Source: an uncultured Bacteroides sp. | Lineage (GTDB): Bacteria > Bacteroidota > Bacteroidia > Bacteroidales > Bacteroidaceae | Direction: 5' to 3' | DNA length: 64,000 nucleotides | Assembly: GCF_963678845.1 (NCBI RefSeq) | Contig: NZ_OY787464.1 | Span: 496,001-560,000 of the forward strand | Shown here: piece after piece, positions 1 through 7,415 of the stretch | Layout of the letters: every line of letters starts with the position of its first letter | Numbering within the stretch: the first letter of the stretch is position 1 | The notes under the pieces: model-generated | The model's database searches: none | Told to the model about the DNA's origin: nothing | What the model saw: the letters and a program-made list of their open reading frames with translations, nothing else | Program-made: the position numbers and the translations under genes

Positions 1-84
1 ACGCAATAGATTGTCCTGTGGAATAAGCAAATCGTATAGATCTGTGTAATTACTGAACGGTATGGCTTGTTGCAATGGAAGCAT
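1..84 (-). CDS. Transposase N-terminal fragment, IS1182-like (cut by window edge)
   Basis: The reverse strand from the ATG at 84 is open to the window edge and gives 28 residues. They contain the run YTDLYDLLIPQDNLLR, which resembles the conserved N-terminus of IS1182-family transposases (the tyrosine-leucine-tyrosine-aspartate segment followed by IPxDNLLR). The rest of the protein, including the DDE catalytic domain, lies outside the window, so the family call rests on a short match from memory. The element's terminal inverted repeat should lie between 85 and about 195 but I could not identify it without the other end. It suggests that the first 1.2 kb is next to an insertion sequence. Confidence 0.55.
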   Translation of the reverse strand, partial: MLPLQQAIPFSNYTDLYDLLIPQDNLLR

Positions 85-111
85 ATCGGATTGATTTATA
101 CTTATAAAGGT

Positions 112-157
112 ATAAAAAAAACAGCACATATCCCAATCTTTTAATGGATATGTGCTG
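112..157 (-). terminator. Rho-independent terminator of the 1194-196 gene pair
   Basis: CAGCACATATCC at 122-133 pairs perfectly with GGATATGTGCTG at 146-157, a 12-bp stem. On the reverse strand the stem is followed by a run of T residues (the A run at about 114-121). It lies just downstream of the small gene ending at 196, between it and the transposase fragment. Confidence 0.8.
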
Positions 158-195
158 AGTAATTTAATTGCCGAAAAACCTAAAGAGCCAGTTTT

Positions 196-465
196 TCAGT
201 GCCCTCTAGATAAATTCCTATATTTAAAATAAATAGGTTTAGTAAATGATAGATAACCAAAATCCTCTGAAGATGAAAATAAAGTGCTATTGTTTATTAT
301 TGCTTTAATACTATTCTCATCTATATTTTTATTAATGTTCTCATTTATATAAGAAATTACTTCTTTTGTACCTGCGCCTAGATCCACTTCATTCTCGCCT
401 TTATTTTCATGATAATGTGGCAAAACAGCTATTGCTTCGTAAATGTATTTTTCTAATTGATTCAT
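196..465 (-). CDS. Hypothetical 89-residue protein
   Basis: I do not recognise this small protein. It has no signal peptide and no membrane segment, is mildly acidic and looks mainly helical in its first half (LEKYIYEAIAVLPHY), with a C-terminal stretch rich in aromatic residues. Its ATG at 465 lies 9 bases after the stop of the 239-residue gene, so the two are almost surely co-transcribed, and a strong terminator follows. The close pairing with a protein carrying an HEPN-like motif allows a toxin-antitoxin or immunity-type partnership, but nothing in this sequence proves that. The base composition is AT-rich and it sits beside a transposase fragment, so recent transfer is plausible. Confidence 0.6.
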   Translation of the reverse strand: MNQLEKYIYEAIAVLPHYHENKGENEVDLGAGTKEVISYINENINKNIDENSIKAIINNSTLFSSSEDFGYLSFTKPIYFKYRNLSRGH

Positions 466-474
466 TTTGGTTAT

Positions 475-1194
475 TTAATGTTCTGCATTCTCGTTGATTA
501 TGAGTTTTGACATTTCATTCATTCCACAATAAATAATTGCCAAAACTTCAGAATAGATATTTTCATTTAAGAAGAAAGAATATTCACGCCCCAATAAGGT
601 ATAATGTTCTGTCTGAGAAAATAGCCTATAATAATGATATAAGAAATAAAATTGTTTCAAACTTTCGTTAGAGTCATTTTTTAAAGCGTTACTCATATCA
701 CGAATACTAAAAGAACCGGACATTCTAATAAACTCCCATTCTGCACCTTTAGGAGAGGTCAAATAACATTGCACTTTATCATAATATTCATTCATAAATA
801 CCTGCAACTTTTCATTTTCATCTTTATGAGAGACCTTTTTATATAACTCTGTTCTAATTATCAGAGCGTCCTTAATAAACTTTGCATGAGCTAAATCTAA
901 TGACTGTATACCCTTTTCAAACTGTTCTGTATCACGAGAAAGCAGATACAAGCCTTCTATTAAATCAGAGAGAACATTTCTATATAACAAATTTTTAGGA
1001 GCTAGTAAATTCTTACCATTATCTTCAATAATAGAAATGGTATAGATATTGCTTTTTATTCGCTTTAATAAATCATAAAATATAATTACTCTCTTTTTAT
1101 TAATATTTCTTTGTCTCAACTCTGTAGCTAATTCTTTTTTTATATCATCAAAAAGAGACAAAACATCCTTAATCGTTATCACAATATTCTCCAT
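475..1194 (-). CDS. Hypothetical helical protein with an Rx6H (HEPN-like) motif
   Basis: A 239-residue soluble protein with no signal peptide, predicted from composition to be almost entirely helical and lysine/glutamate-rich. Residues 70-85 (LYRNVLSDLIEGLYLL) and the later segment YRLFSQTEH resemble the layout of helical DUF5677/HEPN-type proteins: arginine 190 and histidine 197 form an Rx6H pair like the active site of HEPN ribonucleases. This is a motif-level inference, since Rx4-6H occurs by chance in many proteins. It is the first gene of a two-gene unit with the 89-residue protein 9 bases downstream. No clear -7 box was found upstream. Confidence 0.6.
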   Translation of the reverse strand: MENIVITIKDVLSLFDDIKKELATELRQRNINKKRVIIFYDLLKRIKSNIYTISIIEDNGKNLLAPKNLLYRNVLSDLIEGLYLLSRDTEQFEKGIQSLDLAHAKFIKDALIIRTELYKKVSHKDENEKLQVFMNEYYDKVQCYLTSPKGAEWEFIRMSGSFSIRDMSNALKNDSNESLKQFYFLYHYYRLFSQTEHYTLLGREYSFFLNENIYSEVLAIIYCGMNEMSKLIINENAEH

Positions 1195-1260
1195 AATATA
1201 TTTGTATTAATACATACAAATATAACAACTAAAAAAGCTCCGTCAAAATGACAAAATGTA

Positions 1261-1281
1261 ATTCTTCAGAAGATGAAGAAT
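1261..1281 (-). terminator. Weak hairpin downstream of the rhamnogalacturonan lyase
   Basis: ATTCTTC at 1261-1267 pairs with GAAGAAT at 1275-1281. On the reverse strand the hairpin is followed by a short T-rich stretch. It is short and AT-rich, so it is only a candidate end for the lyase transcript. Confidence 0.3.
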
Positions 1282-1314
1282 AATCGGCTTATATATCGCT
1301 TTAGCAAACTTCTT

Positions 1315-3933
1315 TTACTGCTCAGAAACTTTAAAGTTACTATAAAGTGACTCACGGGTGCACATTTGTCTCAAACCTATTTTGCCTGATTCTATTGCAG
1401 GAAAGCCATCGGTTGTGAAACGGAAATAACGATCTTTATTATTACATGTAACACGCATCATTACTATTTTATCATTCTTGATAATAGTTATATGATGTTT
1501 TATGTTTGTCTGAAAGAGCTGGGGAGAAAGATATTCAGGGCTAAGATTTGTACCTGCTAGTCCTTTCCCTGTTTCGGGCATGTATCGACGGGCACGAATA
1601 TAATCCGGGTTATTTATGGGAGAATCATTTTCAAAAGCTGCATAACTAAGATGCAATGCATTCATGTGATTGAAATATGTATTCATAGCAGGAACTTCAC
1701 GCAGGTTATTCCATTCTGCAATATCTTTTGAATAGGGAGCCTTTCCACTTCCTTCTGCTTGCAGATATATGATATTTACAAAGCGATTAACGGTATCTAA
1801 ACGAACGAAGTCGTAATCTACTTTTATATTCCCTTTAAAATCTTTCTTCGTCCACAGAACAGCATGATCTGCATCACTAAGAGGAGTTGAACCTGCATCG
1901 AAACGCATTCCTGAGTTTGTATTTGTTATTTTAGCTCGCTTACCGTCAAGGAACCACTGATTCGTCCAGTCTTCGGAACCATTATCACTCATCTTTTCTT
2001 TCCAGCTAACATTATCCAACTTATCAAAAGCTTTCTTCATGGTTTGGTCATTGTCGGTTCCAAAGTAAAATCCAGGTTGTGTCGGTTGATTGTATCCCAC
2101 ATTCTGTGTAACAACGCTTAACCGATAGATAATATCTTCAAGGAAAGAAGGGAAACGATAAGAGGTTTCATAAGGAGTGAGATAAATCCGCAATTCATTA
2201 TTATCTTTAGATCTCCAGATTACTTCTTCACGCCAGTCTCCAAGAATATCGGCAGCCAGACATGGATTAGCTTTAGATCCATTATTTGAGAGAATACCAT
2301 CTTTCTTTCCATCAAAAAGAGTGATTACCCCATTACCTGTCCATTTTTCAATACGTGTTCCATCAAGCAATTCTCTGCTTAAGTCGCCATCCCACCATAC
2401 AGCCATATTAATGGATGGAACTTTCTTTGATATAAGCTCTCCTTTGCAGGAAAGTAATCCTCCCGATTGAGAAGACCAAATCTCGCATCCTGCATATCTT
2501 GGGTCAATATCGGCACACATACATCGGCCAACATCCGATGTTGAAGGAATCTTCACGAGAAGTTCGCCTGTTACAGCATCGCGCAAACTTGATCCAGCCG
2601 GACTTGGTGCATATTCATGACTTTGCCATACTTCCAGACCGGGATGAGATGGGTCAATATCTGTAAGATGCATGGCGTCGCCGTGCCCAAGTTTTGTTGT
2701 GTGAAGAGGTGTACCATCATGATCAATGGCGCATGCACCATAAATTACTTCGTCTTTTCCATCGCCATCCACATCGCCTATGCGGATATTATGATTTCCC
2801 TGATCTTCGTAATCTTTATATTTCTTATCTGCAGATGTATCAAATACCCACAAACGTTTTAGTTTCCCGTTTCTGAAAGTCCAGGTATGCATCACTGATT
2901 TACCATTATAACCTCTCCCCCAGAAGATGCAAGGAGTTTTGCCATCAAAATAACCAACTGCTCCCAGCTGTCTATCTACTCTGTTTCCATAATTATCTCC
3001 CCAGTCTTCTACTTTTCCCCTTTCAATATAAGGACCACGCGCCAATTCCTTTCCGGTTCGCCCATCTACCACAGAGAAATATTCAGGTCCGGTTAGGATC
3101 TTGCCATACATTCTTGATGTAGAATCACGGTTGATGTAATCAGTAACCCCATCGCCATTAGCATCTCCTATTACTTTATTATCGCCAAAACGAGTTCCTT
3201 CAGAGGTTTTCATAGCAACTTCCGCACGTCCGTCACCATCAAAATCATAAACCAGGAACTGAAAGTATTGCGCTCCCTGACGAATATTGGGACCTAAATC
3301 CATTTGCCACAGACGAGTACCATTTAATTTATACGCTTCAAGTATAATCCCTCCCGGGCACATACCCGCTTGCGAACAAGCATAAAAGGCTCCCATTCTT
3401 TTTATTACGATTTCCAGTTCACCATCGCCGTCCAAATCTCCTACTGAAGCATCATTGGGTTGAAACAAAGCGGCCGATTCAAATTTTAGCGGAACCAGAG
3501 GTATAGAGATATATGGCTTCTTGGCACGCTCTACGGATAAAAGATAAGTAGAAATGGGCTTTTCAGCTTTCTTGTTATTATTATGGATATAAAGTGAATA
3601 TAGCTGATCTTTAGAAGTGTCAACATTATGATCAGTATAATATGTGGAATAAGCAAGAGGCTCATTATTTATTCTGATTGGTTTTTCACCTGAGGCTGTG
3701 CGATAAATATCAAAGCAGATATCCGAAGCATCTTTTTTAAACATTCTCCACGAGACAGAGACCTCTCCCTTCCCTCTATGGATAGCGATCATCCCTCTAT
3801 TGGGTTTATCAGTCAATACAACCTTATAATTAGGAATAGGCTTACAATAAATAATTGGGCAAAATGCAATATTACAGAACAAAACAGATAAGATCAATAC
3901 AAATCTGTTTACTTTTAAATAGATTGATTTCAT
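1315..3933 (-). CDS. Rhamnogalacturonan lyase (PL11-type) fused to a YesU-like DUF1961 domain
   Basis: This 872-residue exported enzyme should cleave the rhamnose-galacturonic acid backbone of pectin (rhamnogalacturonan I) by beta-elimination. After a signal peptide (residues 1 to about 31) comes a short beta domain, then a propeller from about 150 to 640 with several calcium-binding DxDGDG-type loops (VGDLDGDGELE, YDFDGDGRAEV, GDANGDGVTDY, GDVDGDGKDEV), typical of PL11 lyases such as B. subtilis YesW/YesX. Residues of about 650-872 differ: MNALHLSY, the KxxxGxxLAG-type segment and GKIGLRQM...LYSNFKV match the DUF1961 family, whose B. subtilis member YesU is encoded in the same rhamnogalacturonan cluster as YesW. 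So two proteins that are separate in Bacillus appear joined here. It stands alone, with no SusCD or other pectin genes beside it, and has its own promoter. Confidence 0.9.
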   Translation of the reverse strand: MKSIYLKVNRFVLILSVLFCNIAFCPIIYCKPIPNYKVVLTDKPNRGMIAIHRGKGEVSVSWRMFKKDASDICFDIYRTASGEKPIRINNEPLAYSTYYTDHNVDTSKDQLYSLYIHNNNKKAEKPISTYLLSVERAKKPYISIPLVPLKFESAALFQPNDASVGDLDGDGELEIVIKRMGAFYACSQAGMCPGGIILEAYKLNGTRLWQMDLGPNIRQGAQYFQFLVYDFDGDGRAEVAMKTSEGTRFGDNKVIGDANGDGVTDYINRDSTSRMYGKILTGPEYFSVVDGRTGKELARGPYIERGKVEDWGDNYGNRVDRQLGAVGYFDGKTPCIFWGRGYNGKSVMHTWTFRNGKLKRLWVFDTSADKKYKDYEDQGNHNIRIGDVDGDGKDEVIYGACAIDHDGTPLHTTKLGHGDAMHLTDIDPSHPGLEVWQSHEYAPSPAGSSLRDAVTGELLVKIPSTSDVGRCMCADIDPRYAGCEIWSSQSGGLLSCKGELISKKVPSINMAVWWDGDLSRELLDGTRIEKWTGNGVITLFDGKKDGILSNNGSKANPCLAADILGDWREEVIWRSKDNNELRIYLTPYETSYRFPSFLEDIIYRLSVVTQNVGYNQPTQPGFYFGTDNDQTMKKAFDKLDNVSWKEKMSDNGSEDWTNQWFLDGKRAKITNTNSGMRFDAGSTPLSDADHAVLWTKKDFKGNIKVDYDFVRLDTVNRFVNIIYLQAEGSGKAPYSKDIAEWNNLREVPAMNTYFNHMNALHLSYAAFENDSPINNPDYIRARRYMPETGKGLAGTNLSPEYLSPQLFQTNIKHHITIIKNDKIVMMRVTCNNKDRYFRFTTDGFPAIESGKIGLRQMCTRESLYSNFKVSEQ

Positions 3934-3967
3934 AGAATATGAATCTTAAGGAATTAATATTTCTGGG

Positions 3968-3997
3968 CAAAGTTAAGTATATAACAGCTATCAGCAA
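3968..3997 (-). promoter_or_regulatory. Bacteroides-type promoter of the rhamnogalacturonan lyase gene
   Basis: On the reverse strand TTG (3995-3997) is followed by 19 bases and then TAACTTTG (3968-3975), matching the Bacteroides -33 TTG / -7 TAnnTTTG pattern. Transcription would start near 3960, about 27 bases before the ATG. Confidence 0.65.
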
Positions 3998-4214
3998 TGT
4001 CTTAAATAGCTTAAACACTGCACTTATTGCTTTTTTATGTAAATGAAGAAGAGATAGAAAGGAATAGAAAGAATCTTATTATAGAGCATTATTTCATCGC
4101 AACAGGCATATTATATTAGTTATGTGATTCAAGCTAAAGCGGCAAAACTATTTGTTTTTTAGAATGTTATATAAAAAGACACTCTAAGAAAACAATAACC
4201 AATAATATAAAACC

Positions 4215-5240
4215 ATGAATTTAGGGAAATGGCATAAACGTTCGCTTTATCAGGAAAAAGCAGAAGGTAACAGCGTCCGCTGTCATATCTGCCCGCATAA
4301 CTGTCTGATTCATGAAGGAGGAATGGGCCTTTGCAAAACCAGAGTGAACAAAGGTGGCATCCTCTATTCCATCTCCTATGGAAATCCTTGCTCAATAAGT
4401 ATAGACCCTATAGAAAAGAAGCCACTTTTTCACTTCTTTCCCGGAGAAAGAATTTACTCTCTAGCAACTGCCGGGTGCAACTTCCGCTGTCTGAATTGTC
4501 AGAACTGGCAAATTTCTCAGACTTCACCGCAGGAGTTGGATCATTATGATTTGATGCCTGAGGAGGTGGTGGAACAAGCTATTGCACACAACACTAAATT
4601 AATTGCATTTACTTATACTGAACCGACGGTTTTCTATGAGTATATGTATGACACTGCTAAAATAGCACACGAAAAGGGATTGAAAACGGTCTTTATCTCT
4701 AATGGATACATTAACCAGCAACCTCTAACCGACCTTTGTCCCTATATTGATGCAGCAAATATTGACCTGAAATGTTTCGATGATGCCATTTATCGTAAAC
4801 TGGATGGTGGACGGCTGCAACCGGTACTCGACACGCTCAAGACTCTGAAAGAAAAGAATGTGTGGCTTGAAATCACTAATCTGTTGGTTCCTACCTATAC
4901 CGACAATGCTGAAATGATTGAAAAGATGTGCCATTGGTTGGTAGAAAACGGTTTTACGGAAACTCCGCTACACTTTAGCAGATTTTTCCCCGATTACAAA
5001 CTGATAGACTTACCACCCACACCGGAATCGCTGCTCATTCAGGCCAAAAACATTGCAATAATAGCCGGACTAAAGTTTGTCTACATAGGAAACATCCCGA
5101 GCCTCAACGGTGAAGACACACACTGTCCGGCATGTAAGCAGACAATAATAGAACGCAACTACTTTACTGTGACCAGAAATTCTATTAACAAAGGGAAGTG
5201 CAATTTTTGCGGTGAACCAATAGCCGGAATCTGGGAATAA
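4215..5240 (+). CDS. amrS: AmmeMemoRadiSam system radical SAM enzyme (AmrS-like)
   Basis: A 341-residue cytoplasmic radical SAM enzyme of the group once labelled pyruvate-formate-lyase activating enzyme-like. The cluster-binding motif is C88-x3-C92-x2-C95 (AGCNFRCLNCQNW). An extra cysteine-rich segment precedes it (C23, C26, C30, C40) and a zinc-ribbon-like pair (CPAC...CNFC) closes the C-terminus, the layout of the AmmeMemoRadiSam radical SAM family. Its usual partners, MEMO and AMMECR1, are encoded as one fused protein by the convergent gene directly downstream, which supports the call. The reaction catalysed by the system is not known. Pyruvate-formate-lyase activase is less likely because of the extra cysteine regions and the absence of a pfl gene. 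Confidence 0.88.
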   Translation: MNLGKWHKRSLYQEKAEGNSVRCHICPHNCLIHEGGMGLCKTRVNKGGILYSISYGNPCSISIDPIEKKPLFHFFPGERIYSLATAGCNFRCLNCQNWQISQTSPQELDHYDLMPEEVVEQAIAHNTKLIAFTYTEPTVFYEYMYDTAKIAHEKGLKTVFISNGYINQQPLTDLCPYIDAANIDLKCFDDAIYRKLDGGRLQPVLDTLKTLKEKNVWLEITNLLVPTYTDNAEMIEKMCHWLVENGFTETPLHFSRFFPDYKLIDLPPTPESLLIQAKNIAIIAGLKFVYIGNIPSLNGEDTHCPACKQTIIERNYFTVTRNSINKGKCNFCGEPIAGIWE

Positions 5241-5242
5241 GG

Positions 5243-5280
5243 TAAATGCGAAGCTATTCAGTAGTTTCGCATTTATTTTG
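5243..5280. terminator. Terminator between convergent AmmeMemoRadiSam genes
   Basis: TAAATGCGAA at 5243-5252 pairs with TTCGCATTTA at 5266-5275, followed by TTTTG on the plus strand. It fits the end of the radical SAM gene and may serve both convergent transcripts. Confidence 0.7.
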
Positions 5281-5283
5281 AAT

Positions 5284-6723
5284 TCACTCTTTTTCACCAA
5301 AAATTGTAGCAGTAAAAATATAAATATCAGCATTCTTCCAGCCATCCCATCCTATGCCTGCCTTATCGCGGGCACAGTGTCCAAGAAAAGTCTCCTTATC
5401 CCAACCCGTTTCGGTAGCTACCTGAGGCAAAAAAACTCCACTAAAGTACCCTTGAGTTATATAAATCCCATGTACCCCCATCTCTATCTCAGAAACATCC
5501 TGAATCTTTCGTAAAGGAGAAAGCACGGAGATTTCAATATCGATATCATCTAGTTCATCTTCAGTTACCGGAGGAAAGCGGGAATCATTTATAGCTGCCC
5601 AGACAGATTTATCACGAACAACCTTGAGCAAAGGCTTATCACCTGTCATTTGTCCGATACATCCACGAAGATTTCCATCTTTATGAAGAGATACGAAAGC
5701 GCCGCATTTCGTTTTAAGAGCGGCAGAACACTTATCAATATCTAAAGCCGGCCGCTCCACATCCCAGAACAAATTTTCAATGGATCGTCTTGCTTCTTGT
5801 AATAACTGCTGCTTATCTTCTTCCGAAAGAGAAAATTCATCTTTATCAAGTTCCTTTTCCACCAAGGCAATGGCCCAATAACCCACTACTCTATCGTGAT
5901 CACCGTATGTAGGAGAGTCACCAGAGTTACAGTATTTAATTCCCTTATAATTAAATGAATCATTATTTTCGGTCATATAAAGTAATGTCAGTACTGAAGT
6001 CCAACCACATAGGCTAGTTGATAAATGAGGAACGCGTTTTCCAATATGTTCCGCTAATACAGACAACAAATGTTTTGGTTCCTTGGATACAATAGCCTGT
6101 TCAGTAGCCAGATCTACGGATTTAGCATTCACATAGTTTGGATAATGAGAAAAATCTGAACTCACAACAAATAAATTTTCTGCATTCAGATAAGGTTTTA
6201 AAACCACGGCAATCCGTCTGCAAACGGAATGATCAGATGTTCCCAGAACAATAGGTACAATCTTGTATTTCCCTTTCAGAACATAATGTAAAAAAGGAAG
6301 TTGTACTTCAATGCTATGCTCGTTTAAATGAGGTGATCTATCATCGGAAAAAAGTTCCGGATAGCCTTCTACTAAGATTTTTCCAAATTCAGTATCCACT
6401 TCTTCTTTCCCGTACGGCATCAGGAAATCGCCATCGCAATAAACCGATGCACCTTCAAAGTAAGCTTGATGAGACGAGGCTATTAGAAATATACGTTTAT
6501 AATCGACACTATTATCAATCTGATTAAAAGCCGAAGCGGCTATTTCTCCGGAAAAAACATATCCGGCATGAGGACTGATGATGGCTCGCACGTGTTTACA
6601 TTCTTTCGGAGCAGCTACTGCAAAAAGCTCGGAAAGCTCTTGTTGCAGAACATCAGGATTTGCAGGATAAAATTGTCCAGCCACAGCGGGCTTACGATTG
6701 AAAACTGGATACCTGTCACTCAT
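5284..6723 (-). CDS. AmmeMemoRadiSam fusion protein: MEMO (AmrB) + AMMECR1 (AmrA)
   Basis: A fused two-domain cytoplasmic protein. The N-terminal ~290 residues are a MEMO domain, with the conserved ISPHAGYVFSG, ASSHQAYFEGASVY and LCGWTS segments supplying the two histidines and the cysteine equivalent to the metal-binding residues of human MEMO1. The C-terminal ~170 residues are an AMMECR1 domain, marked by LRGCIGQ. In many bacteria these are two genes; here they are one chain. I place the start at the ATG at 6723 (MSDRYPVFNRKPAVAGQFYP), directly before the conserved MEMO N-terminus; an ATG at 6768 would add 15 residues. It faces the radical SAM gene tail to tail. The function of the trio is unknown; modification of an unidentified substrate is an inference from the radical SAM partner. 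Confidence 0.9.
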   Translation of the reverse strand: MSDRYPVFNRKPAVAGQFYPANPDVLQQELSELFAVAAPKECKHVRAIISPHAGYVFSGEIAASAFNQIDNSVDYKRIFLIASSHQAYFEGASVYCDGDFLMPYGKEEVDTEFGKILVEGYPELFSDDRSPHLNEHSIEVQLPFLHYVLKGKYKIVPIVLGTSDHSVCRRIAVVLKPYLNAENLFVVSSDFSHYPNYVNAKSVDLATEQAIVSKEPKHLLSVLAEHIGKRVPHLSTSLCGWTSVLTLLYMTENNDSFNYKGIKYCNSGDSPTYGDHDRVVGYWAIALVEKELDKDEFSLSEEDKQQLLQEARRSIENLFWDVERPALDIDKCSAALKTKCGAFVSLHKDGNLRGCIGQMTGDKPLLKVVRDKSVWAAINDSRFPPVTEDELDDIDIEISVLSPLRKIQDVSEIEMGVHGIYITQGYFSGVFLPQVATETGWDKETFLGHCARDKAGIGWDGWKNADIYIFTATIFGEKE

Positions 6724-6981
6724 AATCATAAGATTAAATATTCTACCTTCCTTATTTAAATAACACATAAGGCTAGCTTTTTGTTAAAACAATCAATTAT
6801 TTAATGCTTATTTATAATATAATAACAGTATATCATTAGAGAGCCAACACACATCAACATTTATAAAAATTAATTAAACATACAACAGACACATAAAGAT
6901 AAATTTATTTACTTTGCAATATAAAATTAAACAATATAGGACGATATAACGTAGTACATACTTTCAACAAAACAAACTATT

Positions 6982-7287
6982 ATGAAAAAATTATTATTAC
7001 TTTTATTCACTACATTGCTAGTATCTTGCGGATCATCTCAATTTATTCGTAAAACAATGCTAATAGAAAACGGGATGTCTAAAAATGAAGTTCTGAATCT
7101 TTTAGGAACACCAAAGGATAGGCAATTTCACACGACTGAAGAAATATGGGAATATGAGGTAACAACTCTTACTGAAACCAAATATTATTTCGTCTGGTTC
7201 AAAAATGACAAGGTAAGCGGATTAACATCTGAAACAGAGTATGCAAATAATAATAATAGACCTATGCCAATAGAAAGAAGAAGATAA
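6982..7287 (+). CDS. Small lipoprotein with a BamE/SmpA-like domain
   Basis: A 101-residue protein with a short signal peptide and lipobox (LLVSC, cysteine 16). The following segment, NGMSKNEVLNLLGTPKDRQF...EEIWEYEV, matches the pattern of BamE/SmpA-like domains: the MxxxEVxxLLGxP helix-turn followed by a tryptophan-containing beta strand. BamE proper is a periplasmic part of the outer-membrane protein insertion complex, but many small lipoproteins share the fold without that role, so I would not assign bamE. It has no neighbours in the same direction and ends at a strong terminator. A possible -7-like TTACTTTG lies at about 6909-6916 with one mismatch. Confidence 0.75.
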   Translation: MKKLLLLLFTTLLVSCGSSQFIRKTMLIENGMSKNEVLNLLGTPKDRQFHTTEEIWEYEVTTLTETKYYFVWFKNDKVSGLTSETEYANNNNRPMPIERRR

Positions 7288-7357
7288 CAAAACTTACTAT
7301 ACAAAAAAAGTAGATGAGCAAGAGATAAAATTACTTCACTCTTACTCACCTACTAAA

Positions 7358-7413
7358 ACTCTTTACTATAAAAAGAGTCTTTTTAAGAAAGGATGTTAAA
7401 TCCTTTCTTTTTA
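7358..7413. terminator. Double hairpin between the BamE-like gene and the SusD gene
   Basis: Two stems lie side by side: ACTCTTT (7358-7364) with AAAGAGT (7372-7378), and GAAAGGAT (7387-7394) with ATCCTTTC (7400-7407), the latter followed by TTTTT on the plus strand. It can end the BamE-like transcript and, read in reverse, the long fasciclin/SusCD transcript. Confidence 0.7.
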
Positions 7414-7415
7414 TT

